Origin: Arthrobacter sp. SW1
GTDB lineage: Bacteria > Actinomycetota > Actinomycetes > Actinomycetales > Micrococcaceae
Reading direction: 5' to 3'
DNA length: 64,000 nt
Assembly (NCBI RefSeq): GCF_001766675.1
Contig: NZ_MJLT01000001.1
Coordinates: forward strand, 610,120-674,119
Part shown: positions 17,939 to 26,461 of the stretch, piece by piece
How the letters are laid out: each line of letters opens with the position of its first letter
Position numbering within the stretch: position 1 is the first letter of the stretch
The notes under the pieces: model-generated
The model's input: the letters and a program-made list of their open reading frames with translations, nothing else
Database searches by the model: none
Told to the model about the DNA's origin: nothing
Program-made: the position numbers and the translations under genes

Positions 17939-19183
17939 GTGTCCCTGATCCGCCGTGTCGCCTTCCTCTCCCTGCACACCTCCCCCATGGAACAGCCCGG
18001 AAGCGGCGACGCCGGCGGCATGAACGTGTACATCCGCAACCTGGCCGCGGCGCTCGCGGACGAGGGCGTCGAGGTGGAGATCTTCACCCGCTCCACCGTG
18101 GCCGGCCAGCCCGCCATCGAGCATCCGGCACCTGGGGTCTGCGTCCACAACGTCCTGGCGGGCCCACCCCGGAAGCTGCCCAAGGAACACCTTCCGGAGC
18201 TGCTGCACGCCATGGTGGAGGAGATCGGACGGATCCGGCAGCGCCAGCCGCACGGCCGCTACGACCTGGTCCATTCGCACTACTGGGTGTCCGGCGTGGC
18301 GGGCCTGGAACTCTCCCGGATGTGGGGCGTTCCGCTGGTGCACACCATGCACACCATGGCCAAGGTGAAGAACCTGGTGCTGGCCTCCGGCGAGCGCCCC
18401 GAGCCGCGCCGCCGGGAAGAAGGCGAGCAGAGCATCGTCGACGGCGCCGCCCGGCTGGTTGCCAACACCCCCGCCGAAGCCGAAGAGCTCGTCTCCCACT
18501 ACCACGCGGATTTCGACAGGATCGATGTGGCGCCGCCCGGCGTCGACCTGTCCGTTTTCACCCCCGCGTTCCGCGTCCGATCGCGGCGTGACCTGGGCGT
18601 GCGGCCGGGGAGCTTCCACCTGCTTTTCGCCGGCCGCATCCAACGGCTGAAAGGGCCGCAGGTGTTCCTGGCCGCCGTTGCGCTGCTGCGCAAGCGCCGC
18701 CCGGACATCGACCTTGAGCTCACCGTGCTCGGGGCCCTGAGCGGAGCGAAGGACTTCAACCTCCGCTCGATCATCAGCGACGCCGGGCTGGACGACGTCG
18801 TCACGCACCGGCCGCCGGTGGACGCGCCGGAGCTGGCGGGCTGGTTCCGTTCGGCGGACGTTGTGGTGATGCCTTCCTACAGCGAGTCGTTCGGGCTGGT
18901 GGCCTTGGAAGCACAGGCGTGCGGTACACCGGTGGTGGCCACGCAGGTGGGCGGGCTGAGCCGGGCTGTCCAGCACGGACGTACCGGGCTGCTGGTGGAC
19001 GGCCACGATCCCGAGGACTGGGCCGACGCACTCGAGGACCTGTACGACGATCCGCAGACCAGGCAGGACATGGGCCGGTCGGCGGCGGTCCATGCCGAGG
19101 ATTTCGGTTGGCAGCGGACGGCCCAGCGGACCTTGGACAGTTACCAGGCGGCGGTGGGCGGGCTGTTGCTGCCCCAAGGCTGA
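17939..19183 (+). CDS. mshA: D-inositol-3-phosphate glycosyltransferase MshA
   Basis: A 414-residue GT4-family retaining glycosyltransferase. It moves GlcNAc from UDP-GlcNAc to 1L-myo-inositol-1-phosphate, the first step of mycothiol synthesis. The hallmark is GSGDAGGMNVYIRNLA at about 21-36; the donor site has LFAGRIQRLKGPQVFL, and MPSYSESFGLVALEAQACGTPVVA is the GT4 E-x7-E motif. The GTG start is preceded by AGGAGG. The inositol phosphate synthase for its acceptor is encoded about 10 kb away in this window. Confidence 0.95.
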   Translation: MSLIRRVAFLSLHTSPMEQPGSGDAGGMNVYIRNLAAALADEGVEVEIFTRSTVAGQPAIEHPAPGVCVHNVLAGPPRKLPKEHLPELLHAMVEEIGRIRQRQPHGRYDLVHSHYWVSGVAGLELSRMWGVPLVHTMHTMAKVKNLVLASGERPEPRRREEGEQSIVDGAARLVANTPAEAEELVSHYHADFDRIDVAPPGVDLSVFTPAFRVRSRRDLGVRPGSFHLLFAGRIQRLKGPQVFLAAVALLRKRRPDIDLELTVLGALSGAKDFNLRSIISDAGLDDVVTHRPPVDAPELAGWFRSADVVVMPSYSESFGLVALEAQACGTPVVATQVGGLSRAVQHGRTGLLVDGHDPEDWADALEDLYDDPQTRQDMGRSAAVHAEDFGWQRTAQRTLDSYQAAVGGLLLPQG

Positions 19184-19212
19184 CCCGGGCTGCGCGGGGC
19201 TGACGCCGGGCT

Positions 19213-19230
19213 GCGCGGCTTCGGCCGCGC
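19213..19230. terminator. Possible terminator hairpin after mshA
   Basis: GCGCGGC-TTCG-GCCGCGC, a seven-bp stem with a TTCG tetraloop, lies 30 bp after the mshA stop. There is no T-tract, so it may instead protect the RNA end. The preceding bases contain an imperfect direct repeat (CCGGGCTGCGCGG). Confidence 0.4.
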
Positions 19231-19295
19231 TGTCAGTACCGGCTGGTAGATTCCTGGGATAGCTGGAAAGCAGGCCGTTCCGGACCGGAAGGACA

Positions 19296-20996
19296 ATGAT
19301 GTCTGACAGCAAGGCTCCTGGAAGCATGACCGACCTCGACATCGCGCTGGACGCAACCCTGAAGCCGATCGGCGAGATCGCCGCGGCTGCCGGGATCCCG
19401 CCCGAGGCGCTGGAGCTCTATGGCCGTTTCAAGGCCAAGATCGATCCCGCCCGGCTCACTCCCCCGGCCGGGAAGGAACCCGGCAAGGTGGTGCTGGTTT
19501 CGGCCATATCCCCCACGCCCGCCGGCGAAGGGAAGTCCACCACCACCGTGGGCCTGGCCGATTCGCTGGCCAGGGCCGGCCACAAGGTGATGATCGCCCT
19601 GCGCGAGCCTTCGCTGGGCCCGGTGCTTGGCATGAAGGGTGGGGCCACGGGCGGCGGGTATTCGCAGGTGCTGCCCATGGATGAGATCAACCTGCATTTC
19701 ACCGGCGACTTCCACGCCATCACCTCCGCGAACAATGCCCTCATGGCTCTCGTGGACAACCACATCTTCCAGGGCAACGAGCTGGGCATCGACCCCCGGC
19801 GCATGACCTTCAAGCGTGTGATGGACATGAACGACCGTTCCCTGCGCGAGGTCGTGATCGGCCTGGGCGGACCGGTGCAGGGCGTTCCCCGGCAGGACGG
19901 TTTCGACATCACCGTGGCGTCCGAGATCATGGCCGTGTTCTGCCTGGCCAAGGACCTTGCCGACCTGCGGGAACGCCTGGGCCGGATCACCTTCGGCTAC
20001 CGCTATGACCGCACGCCCGTCACCGTGGCCGAGCTCGGTGTCCAGGGCGCCCTCGCCCTGCTGCTGAAGGACGCCATCAAGCCGAACCTGGTCCAGACCA
20101 TCGCAGGCACCCCTGCGCTGGTGCACGGCGGGCCGTTCGCGAACATTGCCCACGGCTGCAATTCGCTCATCGCCACCAGCACCGCGCGGCAGCTGGCGGA
20201 CATCGTAGTCACGGAAGCCGGCTTCGGCGCGGACCTGGGCGCGGAAAAGTTCATGGACATCAAGGCGAGGATCGGCGATGTCGCGCCGGCCGCCGTCGTC
20301 GTCGTTGCAACCATCCGGGCGCTCAAGATGCACGGCGGCGTCCCCAAGGACCGGCTCTCCGAGCCCAACCCGGAGGCCCTCGCCGCCGGCGTCGAGAACC
20401 TGCGCCGGCACCTGCACAACGTCGAAAAGTTCGGCATCACGCCGATCGTCTCCATCAACAAGTTCGCCGGCGACACTCCGGAGGAACTGGACTGGCTCCT
20501 CGACTGGTGCGCCCTCGAAGGCGTGCAAGCCGCCGTCGCGGATGTGTGGGGGCGCGGCGGAGGAGGCGACGGCGGCGATGAGCTTGCGGCGAAAGTCGCC
20601 GCAGCGGTGGCGGCGCCGTCGTCGTTCCGTCACCTGTACCCGCTGGAACTGCCGGTGGAGGACAAAATCCGGACCATTGCACAGGAAATCTACGGGGCGG
20701 ACGGCGTCGAATTCTCCGTCCCCGCGCAGAAGCGCCTGGCGGACATCCGGAAGAACGGCTGGGCCGGCCTGCCCGTGTGCATGGCCAAGACACAGTACTC
20801 GTTCACCGACGACGCCTCCGTGCTCGGCGCCCCCAAGGGGTTCACCATCCACGTGCGGGACCTGATCCCGAAGACGGGTGCCGGCTTCATCGTGGCGTTG
20901 ACTGGCGCCGTCATGACCATGCCCGGGCTGCCGAAGGAGCCCGCAGCCATGCGGATGGACGTGGACGAGGACGGGAACGCCGTCGGGCTGTTCTGA
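19296..20996 (+). CDS. fhs: Formate-tetrahydrofolate ligase
   Basis: A 566-residue enzyme, the usual length, that makes 10-formyl-tetrahydrofolate from formate, THF and ATP. The phosphate loop is [21 protein letters not shown] from about residue 74, and the family segments [40 protein letters not shown] and [12 protein letters not shown] are all present. It has a GGAAGGACA ribosome binding site. An alternative ATG is three bases downstream. It is monocistronic. Confidence 0.98.
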   Translation: MMSDSKAPGSMTDLDIALDATLKPIGEIAAAAGIPPEALELYGRFKAKIDPARLTPPAGKEPGKVVLVSAISPTPAGEGKSTTTVGLADSLARAGHKVMIALREPSLGPVLGMKGGATGGGYSQVLPMDEINLHFTGDFHAITSANNALMALVDNHIFQGNELGIDPRRMTFKRVMDMNDRSLREVVIGLGGPVQGVPRQDGFDITVASEIMAVFCLAKDLADLRERLGRITFGYRYDRTPVTVAELGVQGALALLLKDAIKPNLVQTIAGTPALVHGGPFANIAHGCNSLIATSTARQLADIVVTEAGFGADLGAEKFMDIKARIGDVAPAAVVVVATIRALKMHGGVPKDRLSEPNPEALAAGVENLRRHLHNVEKFGITPIVSINKFAGDTPEELDWLLDWCALEGVQAAVADVWGRGGGGDGGDELAAKVAAAVAAPSSFRHLYPLELPVEDKIRTIAQEIYGADGVEFSVPAQKRLADIRKNGWAGLPVCMAKTQYSFTDDASVLGAPKGFTIHVRDLIPKTGAGFIVALTGAVMTMPGLPKEPAAMRMDVDEDGNAVGLF

Positions 20997-21116
20997 TTTT
21001 TCGGGCCGGACCCGGGACCGCGCAAAAGATGTCTGTGCCTCCTGCTTGGATGGGTTCATGGAGGCCACCAGGGTTTTGGAGGACATGCCGCAGGGTGATG
21101 CGGTGTTGATCCTGCC

Positions 21117-22475
21117 GTGGCCCTGGACAATCTGGTCTCGACTTTGCAGCATGTTGAGGCTGTGATGGCGAGTTTGCAGGCGTTTCGGGAGTACACGCTC
21201 GCTGTGGCGGCGCGGGTCGCGGAGGTGATGGCCGACGACGGCGGGGCTCGGTTTGGTTCCTCGCTTTGCGGTTCGGGTGTGGTGGGTTTGGGGTCGGTGG
21301 AGCTGGCCCAGCGGGCGGTGGCGGCGGAGATCGCCACTGCGACGCGGATGAGTGACCGGGTCGTGCAGCGCCAGATGGGCCAGGCCTTGGAATTGCTGAG
21401 CCGTTTCCCCGGCACGTTCCATGCCCTGGCGGACGGGCGGATCAGCCTGACCCACGCCCGGGTGATCCAGGACGCCGGGGTTTCTTTGGTGGACTCCGAG
21501 ACCGTAGCTGGCTTTGAGGCGGCGGTGCTGCCCTGCGCCGAGTCGCAAGCGCCGAACCGTCTGCGGCGCCTCGCGGCCCGCGAAGCAGAGAAAGCCCACC
21601 CGGAGGCGTTGGTGGTCCGCCATGAGCGGGCCGTGGCGGGGCGATGCGTGCGGGTGAACCCGTTGCCGGACGGCATGGCCGAACTCGCCGCGACCCTGCC
21701 CGCCGCGGTGGCGTACGGGATCCATGACCGGTTGACCCAGATGGCCAAGAAGCACACGGAACTGACCGCAAGCGGCGCCGGCCCGGCCGCTGCGCTGGGC
21801 ACAGCTGCAAGTACGGATGTCGGGGAATCCCGCACCATGGACCAACTCCGGGCCGACTTGTTCAGTGACATGCTGCTCAGCGGCGCACCCACGGGGCACG
21901 ACACCCCGGACAGGTTGCTGGCCGCGATCACGGCCCAGGTGGATGTCACGGTGCCGGTGTTGACGCTGATGGGTGGCAAGTTCTCCCGGTCCGGAAAGCG
22001 TCGGGTGAAAGGCCGCCTTGGTGGTGCTCCGGCCGAACTGAGCGGCCGCCACCCCATCGACCCTGAAACCGCCAAACAACTCGCCGGCGCGGCCAGTGCC
22101 TGGAACCGGGTCCTCACCGATCCGGTCAGCGGCGCCGTCCTGGCGGTCGACAGGTACCGGCCCGGTGAGGACATCAAGCGCCTGCTCACAGCCCGGGATT
22201 CGCGTTGCCGTTTTCCCGGCTGCGGCATCCCGACCCGGGATCTCGACTTGGATCACACCCGCGACGCCGCCCACGGCGGAGCCACCGAGGCCGGGAACCT
22301 CGCCGGCTTGTGCCGCCGGCACCACGTCCTCAAACATCACTCGGAATGGACCGTCAGACAAGCCGGCAACGGAACCCTGCAATGGACCAGCCCCACCGGC
22401 CGGAACTACACAGACAAACCACCCACACCGGCGGCAACCACGGTGAATACCTCCAGTAACCCGCCACCGTTCTGA
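21117..22475 (+). CDS. DUF222/HNH endonuclease domain protein, likely N-terminal frameshift
   Basis: A 452-residue protein. The N-terminal two-thirds is DUF222-like helical sequence (LELLSRFPGTFHALADGRISLTHARVIQDAG), and the C-terminal part is an HNH nuclease domain: CRFPGCGIPTRDLDLDHT, then GNLAGLCRRHHVLKH. Such genes are abundant in Arthrobacter and relatives; their role is unknown. The GTG used here has no ribosome binding site. A frame beginning ATG at 21058 (MEATRVLEDMPQGDAV) would join smoothly if one base were added near 21107, so a single-base deletion or sequencing error probably broke the true N-terminus. Confidence 0.75.
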   Translation: MALDNLVSTLQHVEAVMASLQAFREYTLAVAARVAEVMADDGGARFGSSLCGSGVVGLGSVELAQRAVAAEIATATRMSDRVVQRQMGQALELLSRFPGTFHALADGRISLTHARVIQDAGVSLVDSETVAGFEAAVLPCAESQAPNRLRRLAAREAEKAHPEALVVRHERAVAGRCVRVNPLPDGMAELAATLPAAVAYGIHDRLTQMAKKHTELTASGAGPAAALGTAASTDVGESRTMDQLRADLFSDMLLSGAPTGHDTPDRLLAAITAQVDVTVPVLTLMGGKFSRSGKRRVKGRLGGAPAELSGRHPIDPETAKQLAGAASAWNRVLTDPVSGAVLAVDRYRPGEDIKRLLTARDSRCRFPGCGIPTRDLDLDHTRDAAHGGATEAGNLAGLCRRHHVLKHHSEWTVRQAGNGTLQWTSPTGRNYTDKPPTPAATTVNTSSNPPPF

Positions 22476-22632
22476 GCTCCCGGGCTCCGCCCGAACGACT
22501 GACCGGAAGGCGCTGGTCTTGTTCCGTGCCTTCGGGGCGGCCGGCATCGTTTGGACACAGGACGAACAGCAGGCGGAGCCGATGACCCTCTCCGGCCCCA
22601 CCTGCCGTGGTCCTTCCGCTGCGTCCCTGCCT

Positions 22633-24096
22633 CTACTTCCCTGCCGTGTACACCGGCGGGAAGAGTTCTGCGGCGTCGCGGCGCTTGTAGTCACGCTCGC
22701 TGTAGGCCGCGACCATCTGTTCGAAGAGTCGCTGCCCCTCGGCCCGCAGTTCTTCGAGGTCGATGCCAGGCAGCGCGCCGTCCACCACCACAGGACGGCC
22801 GGCCACGTACGTGTCCGTCACGTTCCGGGCGGAGCCGTTGAGGATGAGCGTGCGCAGCGGATCTTCCACGGTGCCGTCGCGGAAGTCGCCCAGCGAGGCC
22901 ACCATGATGTCCGCCTGGGCTCCAGGCTGCAGCCGGCCGAGGTCCTCGCGGCCCAGGGCCTTGGCGCCGCCGAGGGTGCCGGCGTCGAAGAAGTCGGAAA
23001 CCTTGCCGGCGTCGCGGCGGCCTTCGGCGATGCGCGCCAGGTGCGTTCCGACGTCGATGCCCTTGATGAGGTCCGGCGGGAAGGAGTCGGTGCCGAGGCA
23101 CATGTTGACGCCGGCGGCCGCGAAGGCGTCGAAGGACTTGAGCATGCCCGAGTAGTGGAAGGAGGTCAGCGGGCAGTGGACGATGCTGACATTGTGGCGC
23201 GCCAAAAGGTCCAGCGGACCGCCTTCGGCGTGTGATTCCGGATCGGTGCCGTCGATCACCACGCCGTGCGGAATGAGGAGCCGGGTCTTGAGCATGCCGG
23301 TGTCGACGAGCTGTTCCAGGACGGTGCGGCCGGTGAGCTTGAGTTGGAAGCCGTCCTCGGTGGGCTGCTGGAGGCAGTGCAGGCGGACGAGGGCGTCGCG
23401 GCCGAGGGCGAGCTCGACGGTCTTGCGCATCAGCTCGTCGGAGAGCGTTTCGATGCGGCACGGCAGCAGGACGCCGGTCACCAGCGGGTGGTTGAGTTCC
23501 TTGGCGTAGTCGAGGAAGCGCTCGGCGTCGGCCAGGCCCTTGAGGCCTTCTTCTTCGTCGAACAGGATGACGCGTTCGCCGTTGTTGTCCGTGACGTTGA
23601 TGCCGGAGCGGTAGGCCGGGCCGAGGAAGCCGCGGAGGCCGAGCTCAATGCTGGTCTGTGCCATGCCCTGCAGTTCTTCGAAGGTTTCGGCCCAGGAACT
23701 GTGGATCTCGGAGGCGATCGGCATGTAGCTGGTGACGCCGTGCAGTGCGAGCTGCGCAAGGGCGAACTTGCGGACGTTCTGGCGCTGTTCGGGGGTGAAC
23801 ACGTCACGGCGGCGGTCGTGGAAGTAGTCCTCGGACCACTGCATGCCCGGGCCGGTCTCATCCGTAGGCCAGGAATCGAAGATCATGTGGTCGATGTCCG
23901 TCAGGGCATCGAGGTCGATCAGGCCCGGAGCGATCAGGCTTTGCCCGAACTCCCGGCGTTCGTCAACCGGCCCCTCGTAGGCGGTACCGACATAGATGAC
24001 CTTGTCATCCTCCATCACCACCTGACCGTCGGTGAAGAGCACGTGCCGGCCGTCCTGATGGCCGAGCACATAGCGCGCGGATAGTTGAGTGATCAT
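22633..24096 (-). CDS. Atypical amidohydrolase (COG0402-like)
   Basis: A 487-residue amidohydrolase-superfamily protein of the cytosine/guanine-deaminase type. Later metal-site motifs are recognisable: LLIPHGVVIDG, SIVHCPLTSFHYSG and MCLGTDSFPPD with the catalytic-type Asp. However the usual HxH on strand 1 (PGLIDxHxH) is replaced by PGLIDLDALTDIDH at about 58-70, so metal binding must differ or be lost. The ATG at 24096 follows TTTGGAGG. It is divergent from a DUF3100 membrane protein, a pairing that suggests uptake and hydrolysis of one substrate. The substrate is unknown. Confidence 0.78.
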   Translation of the reverse strand: MITQLSARYVLGHQDGRHVLFTDGQVVMEDDKVIYVGTAYEGPVDERREFGQSLIAPGLIDLDALTDIDHMIFDSWPTDETGPGMQWSEDYFHDRRRDVFTPEQRQNVRKFALAQLALHGVTSYMPIASEIHSSWAETFEELQGMAQTSIELGLRGFLGPAYRSGINVTDNNGERVILFDEEEGLKGLADAERFLDYAKELNHPLVTGVLLPCRIETLSDELMRKTVELALGRDALVRLHCLQQPTEDGFQLKLTGRTVLEQLVDTGMLKTRLLIPHGVVIDGTDPESHAEGGPLDLLARHNVSIVHCPLTSFHYSGMLKSFDAFAAAGVNMCLGTDSFPPDLIKGIDVGTHLARIAEGRRDAGKVSDFFDAGTLGGAKALGREDLGRLQPGAQADIMVASLGDFRDGTVEDPLRTLILNGSARNVTDTYVAGRPVVVDGALPGIDLEELRAEGQRLFEQMVAAYSERDYKRRDAAELFPPVYTAGK

Positions 24097-24256
24097 GAAA
24101 CGCCTCCAAAATATGAAAATCGCCGTCCGGTATCCCAGAATTAACCGATCTTCAAACGACCGGGACTGGCACCTTTCCCAGTAACCGCTTGATTTCCGGG
24201 AAAGCTCGGAATGTTGTGACGTGCCTTGCATTACGCCGTGATCCACCTTACCATTT

Positions 24257-24268
24257 TTGGTATACCAA
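24257..24268. promoter_or_regulatory. Perfect palindrome, candidate GntR-type operator
   Basis: TTGGTATACCAA, a perfect 12-bp palindrome, lies in the 230-bp gap between the divergent amidohydrolase and DUF3100 genes. TGGT-ACCA symmetry is typical of GntR-family sites. No regulator gene is adjacent, so the binding protein is unknown. Confidence 0.5.
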
Positions 24269-24326
24269 GACGGGGTGTCCCCATACCCTGCACAATCTCC
24301 CCAGCACACACGAAGGGTGCACTTCA

Positions 24327-25730
24327 ATGAAGAACCAGTCCACAACCACACCGGAGGTGGATGAACGCGGCGTCAAGGTCGACGACCGCGCGGCCAGCCT
24401 CTTCACCCCGAGCGCATGGCAATGGATGTCGATGATCCTCCTGTCCACCGCGATCTGCGTGGTGGCCATCCTGCTCGGAACCCACAAGATTCCCCTGGGC
24501 AGCGCCGCAATCGTCCTCATGCCGGTCCTCTGGGCCGTACTCATGGGCGCGGTGGCCGGCATCCAGAAAGCCCGTCCCATCTCCGGCCCCAGCCGTGCCG
24601 TCTCCTCGGTGCTCCTGAACGTCAGCATCGTGATGTTCCTGGCAGCGCTCGGCACGCACGTAGGCCCGTCCCTCGCCAAGCTCACCACCCTTGGCCCGGC
24701 CATCATCCTCCAGGAAGTCGGCCACATCTTCGGCACGATCATCCTCGCACTGCCGGTCGCCGTCGCCCTCGGCATGGGCCGCATGGCCATCGGCGCCACC
24801 TGGGCCATCGACCGCGAGTCCTACCTCGCCTACGCCCTGCAGCGCTTCGGCGTGAAGTCCCCGGTCTACCGCGGTGTGTTCTCCGTGTGGCTGCTGGGCA
24901 GCGTGTTCGGCGCAGTCTTCATCTCCCTGCTGTCCGGCATCCTCGGCGGCATGGGCATCTTCGACCCCAAGGCACTGGCCCTCGGCCTGGGCCTGGGCTC
25001 CGGCTCCATGATGCTCGGCGGCGTTGCAGCGCTGTCCATCATCTACCCGGAGCAGGCTCCGGAGATCATGGCGCTGGCCGCCCTCTCCAACCTCGTGACC
25101 AACCTCGTCGGTTTCTACGCCGGTGCCTTCGTCTCCCTGCCGATGGCCCTGCGCCTCTACAAGTTCTGGTCCCGGATTTTCCGCCGCGATGACGAGGGCC
25201 GCCGCCTCGACCGCTCCGGCAAGGTGATCGAGAAGGCCAAGGCCCCGGTCGAAAAGGAACTGGACGTCACTGCTGTAGTCCAGGATCCCGAGGTCCGCAT
25301 GAGCAAGAAGACGTGGATCATCGCGTTCGGCGCCAGCATCGCAGTCGGCATCCTGCTCAACGCCCTGGGCACCAAGGCGACGAGCGCCAACGACGTCATC
25401 GGTGTGTTCGTCCTTGCCGGCCTCACCGCCCTGGCCTTCGTCCTCGCCAAGTACGTCCCGGCCGTCCCCTCCAGTGTGTGGGTACTGGGCCTCGCCACCT
25501 TGGTCACGGCACCGTTCATGCCGTTCAGCTCCACCGTCGTCGCCCTGACCCACAACCTGGACGCACTGTACGTGGGCCTCGGATCGATTGCCCTGCTGGG
25601 CATGAACATCGGCCGCGACGTCAAGGCACTGAAGTCGCTGAACTGGAAGACCGTGATCGTCGCCTGCTTGACCTTCACCTCCAGCTTCGTGGCTGCTGCG
25701 GCACTCGCCCAGTTCGTCATCCACGTCTAG
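24327..25730 (+). CDS. DUF3100 domain membrane protein
   Basis: A 467-residue polytopic membrane protein with about eleven hydrophobic helices, beginning around residue 28 (WQWMSMILLSTAICVVAILLG). A hydrophilic loop at about 285-330 (RRDDEGRRLDRSGKVIEKAKAPVEKELDVTAVVQDPEVRMSKK) splits it into two halves. It matches the DUF3100 family, putative transporters of unknown substrate often encoded beside metal-dependent hydrolases. The ATG at 24327 is chosen because the upstream extension is unlike a membrane-protein start. It ends before a strong terminator. Confidence 0.8.
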   Translation: MKNQSTTTPEVDERGVKVDDRAASLFTPSAWQWMSMILLSTAICVVAILLGTHKIPLGSAAIVLMPVLWAVLMGAVAGIQKARPISGPSRAVSSVLLNVSIVMFLAALGTHVGPSLAKLTTLGPAIILQEVGHIFGTIILALPVAVALGMGRMAIGATWAIDRESYLAYALQRFGVKSPVYRGVFSVWLLGSVFGAVFISLLSGILGGMGIFDPKALALGLGLGSGSMMLGGVAALSIIYPEQAPEIMALAALSNLVTNLVGFYAGAFVSLPMALRLYKFWSRIFRRDDEGRRLDRSGKVIEKAKAPVEKELDVTAVVQDPEVRMSKKTWIIAFGASIAVGILLNALGTKATSANDVIGVFVLAGLTALAFVLAKYVPAVPSSVWVLGLATLVTAPFMPFSSTVVALTHNLDALYVGLGSIALLGMNIGRDVKALKSLNWKTVIVACLTFTSSFVAAAALAQFVIHV

Positions 25731-25746
25731 GCAGACGCGTCGCATA

Positions 25747-25789
25747 GGCGGCCTGGCCGGTTGTAACCGGCCAGGCCGCCTGTTTGTTT
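25747..25789. terminator. Terminator between DUF3100 and GNAT genes
   Basis: GGCGGCCTGGCCGGTT (25747-25762) pairs perfectly with AACCGGCCAGGCCGCC (25765-25780), then TGTTTGTTT. A 16-bp stem with a minimal loop, serving mainly the plus-strand gene. Confidence 0.88.
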
Positions 25790-25822
25790 AAGGGGCCGTT
25801 CTCTTTGTTTAAGGAACCGTTC

Positions 25823-26275
25823 TTACGGCTCCGGCGGAAAGGTGTACACCACGATGGTGGTCCCCGGCTCGATCACGGCGCCGGTGGAACGGTAGGCAGC
25901 CAACGCCGCCTCGTTGTCGTGTTCCGTCCCGGTCCACATGCCATAGCAGCCCCGTTCACGGGCAATACCCGCCAAGGCGACGATCAGTCGGGAGGCGACT
26001 CCCCGCCGTCGCCGGTCCTCCGCGACGCCCAGCTCATAGATGAACATCTCCAGGCCTTTGTCCGGATGACACATTTCCACGCCGCTGATGAAGCCGACGG
26101 CGGTCCCGTCCGGGTCTTCCGCGAGCAGCAAATGGTGCCCGGGGCGTGCGAGGAAGTCCCGGGCAAGGGCCGGAACAACAGGCCTGTCGAAGAGCGGTGA
26201 TGCCGCGAGCAGCAACGCTTCGTCACCTTCGGAGAGCCTGCGCAGGGTGATTTTCGACGCATCGGATCCGTCCAT
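25823..26275 (-). CDS. GNAT N-acetyltransferase, AAC(3)-I-like
   Basis: A 150-residue GNAT protein. The acetyl-CoA-binding motif is ELGVAEDRRRRGVASRLIVAL, and the end (HDNEAALAAYRSTGAVIEPGTTIVVYTFPPE) resembles small aminoglycoside 3-N-acetyltransferase-like enzymes. Such chromosomal GNATs often have other substrates, so antibiotic modification should not be assumed. It converges with the DUF3100 gene and is divergent from the UDG-like gene. Confidence 0.72.
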   Translation of the reverse strand: MDGSDASKITLRRLSEGDEALLLAASPLFDRPVVPALARDFLARPGHHLLLAEDPDGTAVGFISGVEMCHPDKGLEMFIYELGVAEDRRRRGVASRLIVALAGIARERGCYGMWTGTEHDNEAALAAYRSTGAVIEPGTTIVVYTFPPEP

Positions 26276-26461
26276 GCCCCGAGGCTACGCCCGACACCCG
26301 GTCAAATGAACGCAGGAAGAACACCGGACCACCTCCGGCTTGCTAAGATCTAAAGGCTCGACCGGCACTCCGGAGAGCCTCCCCATCAACTGGCCCGAAA
26401 CGGACGTGCCCCAACGCGCCCGGAACCGGCCCCTGCCCGAACCGAGGAGACCCCCGCCCTC

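Noticed and set aside
19184..19295. Possible tetrahydrofolate-type riboswitch before fhs
   Set aside because: The leader is short and shows only a simple TTCG hairpin; no recognisable riboswitch core.
19233..22694. A 1153-codon open frame on the minus strand
   Set aside because: It lies antisense to fhs and the DUF222-HNH gene and has no recognisable domain; long antisense frames are expected at this GC content.
25823..26275. Aminoglycoside resistance gene
   Set aside because: Only general GNAT similarity is visible; chromosomal GNATs rarely confer resistance, so only family level is called.
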